This document shows positions 61,591-64,000 of a DNA stretch of 64,000 bases, one piece after another. Made by a program: the position numbers and the translations under genes. The stretch is from an uncultured Lentisphaerota bacterium (GTDB lineage Bacteria; Verrucomicrobiota; Kiritimatiellia; CAIQIC01), in contig CAITZM010000169.1 in assembly GCA_903896925.1 (NCBI GenBank), forward strand, positions 1-64,000. Reading direction: 5' to 3'. Every line of letters starts with the position of its first letter. Within the stretch, counting starts at the first letter, position 1. Under the pieces are notes generated by a model. It did not search any database and was not told the origin of the DNA. It worked only from the letters and a program-made list of their open reading frames with translations.

Positions 61591-63371
61591 ACCATGCCAT
61601 GAAACCAACATTCCTCGCACTCTTTACCGCCCTGCTGCTCGCGCCGCTGGCCGCGCTGCACGCCGCTGACGCGCCGCAGACACCCGTTGCGCGCGAGCTT
61701 GTCGTTGAAAAGAAGTTGCTCCATTTCCCAGTGAAGAACGGCGCGGCGAAAAGCACGGTAGTGGTGAGCGTGGATGGCAAGGAGGTGCGCCGCTTCGACA
61801 TCGAGTTGGCCGATGGCGCTGCCGACTGGTGGGCGCCGCTCGATGTGGGCGCGTGGGCAGGCAAGACCTTGAGCGTGAGCACGGGCACCTTGCCCGCAGG
61901 ATCGCAGGCGCTCGCGTCACTCCGCCAGTCCGACGTTCTGCTGGATGCCGAGCAGCTCTACCGCGAACCGTTGCGTCCGCAATTTCATTTCTCGCCACGC
62001 CGCGGTTGGGTGGGCGACCCCAATGGGCTGGTGTTTTACAAAGGCGACTACCACCTCTTCTTTCAATACAATCCATACGGCATCAAATGGGGCAACATGC
62101 ACTGGGGCCACGCGGTGAGCAAAGACTTGGTGCATTGGCAGGAACTACCCATCGCCCTTTACCCACCCAAGTTTGGCGATCATCCCTATTCCGGAAGTGC
62201 CGTCGTGGACAAGGAGAACACGGCGGGGTTCAAGCAGGGGACGGAAGACACCATCGTCGTAGTCTATCCCAGCACCCGACGTGGGATATGCCTCGTCTAC
62301 AGCATGGATGGCGGCCGGACTTTCACTGAATACTCTGGCAACCCGCTCCCTGGAAAACTCGGCGGCGACCCGCGAGTTTTTTGGCACGAGACCACCCGCC
62401 GCTGGATCATGATCACTTGCCGGATCCTGAAATCGTCGCCTGAGGTTCCTCCCGGGAAGCCGGGCTGGCTGGAGAAGGCGCAATGCGGTTTCGAATTCTT
62501 CAGCTCGACGGACCTCAAACATTGGGAACGGAATAGCGGAATCGCGGACTGCTGGGAATGTCCCGATCTTTTCGAACTGCCAATCGGAGGGAATCAGAAG
62601 AACAAGAAATGGGTTCTGATGCCCAATCATGTCCCATCGTTGTGCGTTGGCGGCAAGTATGCCGGCGGCCGTTATCTCGTCGGGACTTTCGACGGCAAGC
62701 AGTTCACGCCTGACACTAAAATACTCCAATTCAACTTCGGCAATACTTACGGTGCGGCGCAGTCCTATAACAATATTCCGGCGGAGGATGGGCGACGGAT
62801 CAATGTCGGCTGTGCCTTCAACACGCGCATGCCCGGGATGCCCTTCAGCCAGATGATGAATTTCCCTACGGAGTTGACCTTGCGATCCACAGAGGACGGA
62901 CCGCGGCTGTTCGCCTGGCCGATCCGGGAGATCTCGTCGCTCTACGCCGCCACCCGTGAGTTCTCCAAAATCTCCCTCTCGCCCGCGGGCACCGTCCTGC
63001 CGGGCGTGGAGGCCGGCCTCCTCGATATTTCCGCGGAGTTTTCCGTCGGCGCGGCGACGGAGGAAGTGGGGCTGAACTTGCGCGGCGTCGCCGTCACGTT
63101 CGACGCCAAGAGCGGACTGTTGAAATGCGCCGATCGCACCGCGCCGCTCAAACCGGTCAACGGCACGATCAAGTTCCGGCTCCTGCTCGACCGCGTCTCT
63201 CTCGAAATCTTTGCCAACGAAGGGCGCGTCTATATGCCCATGGCCATGCTGCCCAAGGACGAGGAGCGTGCGGTGGCTGTGTTCGCCAAAGGCGACGATG
63301 TACGGCTCACAGCGCTGACGGTGCACACCCTGAATTCGGCATGGGAGCACGACACCGGAGCCAAACCGTGA
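61587..63371 (+). CDS. Secreted GH32 fructosidase 2, altered active-site motifs
   Basis: 594 aa. Its ATG overlaps the stop of fructosidase 1 (ATGA); a second ATG 12 bp later is possible. The signal peptide is almost the same as in fructosidase 1 at DNA level. The propeller has the nucleophile Asp144 in GWVGDPNGLVF (WMNDPNG with Met to Val and Asn to Gly), GGDPRVFWHE in place of RDPK (Arg lost, Asp kept), and DCWECPDLFEL with the Glu kept. The C-terminal beta-sandwich ends SLEIFANEGRVYM. Substrate specificity probably differs from the first enzyme. Confidence 0.94.
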   Translation: MNHAMKPTFLALFTALLLAPLAALHAADAPQTPVARELVVEKKLLHFPVKNGAAKSTVVVSVDGKEVRRFDIELADGAADWWAPLDVGAWAGKTLSVSTGTLPAGSQALASLRQSDVLLDAEQLYREPLRPQFHFSPRRGWVGDPNGLVFYKGDYHLFFQYNPYGIKWGNMHWGHAVSKDLVHWQELPIALYPPKFGDHPYSGSAVVDKENTAGFKQGTEDTIVVVYPSTRRGICLVYSMDGGRTFTEYSGNPLPGKLGGDPRVFWHETTRRWIMITCRILKSSPEVPPGKPGWLEKAQCGFEFFSSTDLKHWERNSGIADCWECPDLFELPIGGNQKNKKWVLMPNHVPSLCVGGKYAGGRYLVGTFDGKQFTPDTKILQFNFGNTYGAAQSYNNIPAEDGRRINVGCAFNTRMPGMPFSQMMNFPTELTLRSTEDGPRLFAWPIREISSLYAATREFSKISLSPAGTVLPGVEAGLLDISAEFSVGAATEEVGLNLRGVAVTFDAKSGLLKCADRTAPLKPVNGTIKFRLLLDRVSLEIFANEGRVYMPMAMLPKDEERAVAVFAKGDDVRLTALTVHTLNSAWEHDTGAKP

Positions 63372-63496
63372 AACAACTGAGCCTCCTCACCACCCCGCAG
63401 CTAATGTCGCTTGCCGCATCCGTCTATAACCAGCCCGGCGCCACGCCGCCACCGCCGCAAAACCTGACGAGTATTTTTAAAAAAGTAACCCTATGA
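63368..63496 (+). CDS. Candidate small coupled ORF of 42 aa
   Basis: A GTG at 63368 overlaps the stop of fructosidase 2, and its TGA overlaps the ATG of the next gene (ATGA at 63493-63496). The peptide has a short helical part (TTPQLMSLAASVYNQPG) and a PPPP stretch. The gap has no other content, so this may be real or just a chance frame in a short spacer. No family known. Confidence 0.3.
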   Translation: MKQLSLLTTPQLMSLAASVYNQPGATPPPPQNLTSIFKKVTL

Positions 63497-64000
63497 AAAC
63501 ACTACCGCTGATCCTCGCGCTCGGCCTCGTCACCGTCGCGCGCGCCGCCGCGCCGGACATCCTGATCGCCGACTTCGAGGGCAAGGATTACGGGGCGTGG
63601 AAGGTGGAAGGCGAAGCTTTTGGCACGCGTCCGGCAACAGCCAACATCTCGCCGAAGAACAAGGTGTCGGGGCATCAGGGACAGGGTTTGGTGAACAGCT
63701 ATGCCAACGGCGACAAGTCCATCGGCGTGCTTACTTCGCCGGACTTTGCCATCGAACGGAAACATATCAACTTCTTGATCGGCGCCGGAAATTATGAGGG
63801 GAAAACCTGCATAAACCTGCTGGTGGCCGGCAAGGTGGTTCGTTCTGCTGTTGGGTTCGCCATCAAGGATGCGGGCCATGAAGTGCTCGACTGGAAAGCA
63901 TGGGATGTCGCGGAGTTCATGGGCAAGCAAGCGACGCTTCAGATTGTCGATAATCACACCGGCGGCTGGGGCCATATCGATATCGACCAGATCGTGCAGT
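63493..64000 (+). CDS. Third GH32-operon secreted protein, truncated by window end
   Basis: The first 169 aa of a longer protein that runs past 64000. Signal peptide (MKTLPLILALGLVTVARAAA). The mature start DILIADFEGKDYGAWKVEGEAFG and HTGGWGHIDIDQIV match the N-terminal lectin-like module that precedes GH32 catalytic domains in related levanases. A third GH32 enzyme is likely, but the catalytic part is outside the window. Its ATG overlaps the small ORF's stop. Confidence 0.75.
   Translation, partial: MKTLPLILALGLVTVARAAAPDILIADFEGKDYGAWKVEGEAFGTRPATANISPKNKVSGHQGQGLVNSYANGDKSIGVLTSPDFAIERKHINFLIGAGNYEGKTCINLLVAGKVVRSAVGFAIKDAGHEVLDWKAWDVAEFMGKQATLQIVDNHTGGWGHIDIDQIVQ

Overview
The window is bacterial, GC-rich and gene-dense. 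The gene content is typical of the Verrucomicrobiota/PVC group: XylR-type AraC regulators, DUF1080, DUF4091, DUF4832 and DUF362 proteins, Tat-exported enzymes, secreted GH32 enzymes, and many short palindromic repeats between genes. No rRNA, tRNA, CRISPR array, phage or recognisable transposase gene was seen, so the assignment rests on gene content and is an inference.

Layout. 0.1-3.9 kb: a Ser/Thr kinase with zinc ribbons, divergent from an aldo/keto reductase. 3.9-5.7 kb: a repeat island around a Phd/ParE-type toxin-antitoxin pair. 5.7-12.4 kb: a Tat-exported DUF362 protein, a large secreted GH5-like glycosidase, a Sel1-repeat protein and a radical SAM protein. 12.5-22.5 kb: a nitrogen/carbon cluster with an NrpR-type regulator divergent from a canonical glutamate dehydrogenase (GdhA). 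After GdhA come two GDH-like paralogues that have lost the catalytic lysines and two PEP-synthase-like proteins, one truncated in its ATP-binding part and one fused to a KaiC-like domain without a Walker A motif. 22.5-25.5 kb: both subunits of DNA topoisomerase VI, an archaeal-type enzyme that is rare in bacteria. 25.9-31.4 kb: an orphan LytTR regulator, an unknown exported protein, an NAD(P)-binding protein and a DUF4832 protein. 31.8-36.7 kb: a small beta-barrel protein and two tandem APC/KimA-like permeases with nearly identical promoters. 37-39.4 kb: two tandem XylR-like regulators. 39.8-54.9 kb: small membrane and thioesterase genes, then large secreted proteins (VCBS-like, double FAD domain, DUF1080, DUF4091) separated by palindromic repeats, and a decayed hydrolase gene.

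54.9-64 kb: a fructan-utilisation locus. A GntR-LacI type repressor is divergent from an operon encoding an MFS sugar symporter, a PfkB sugar kinase, a GalD-like sugar-acid dehydratase with a Tat-like signal, two GH32 fructosidases and the start of a third GH32-like protein. The likely flow is extracellular or periplasmic fructan cleavage, then fructose import, then phosphorylation.

The most unusual content is the GdhA/pseudo-GDH/pseudo-PEP-synthase cluster under an NrpR-type regulator, followed by bacterial topoisomerase VI and by the GTAG-headed REP-like palindromes in most intergenic gaps.
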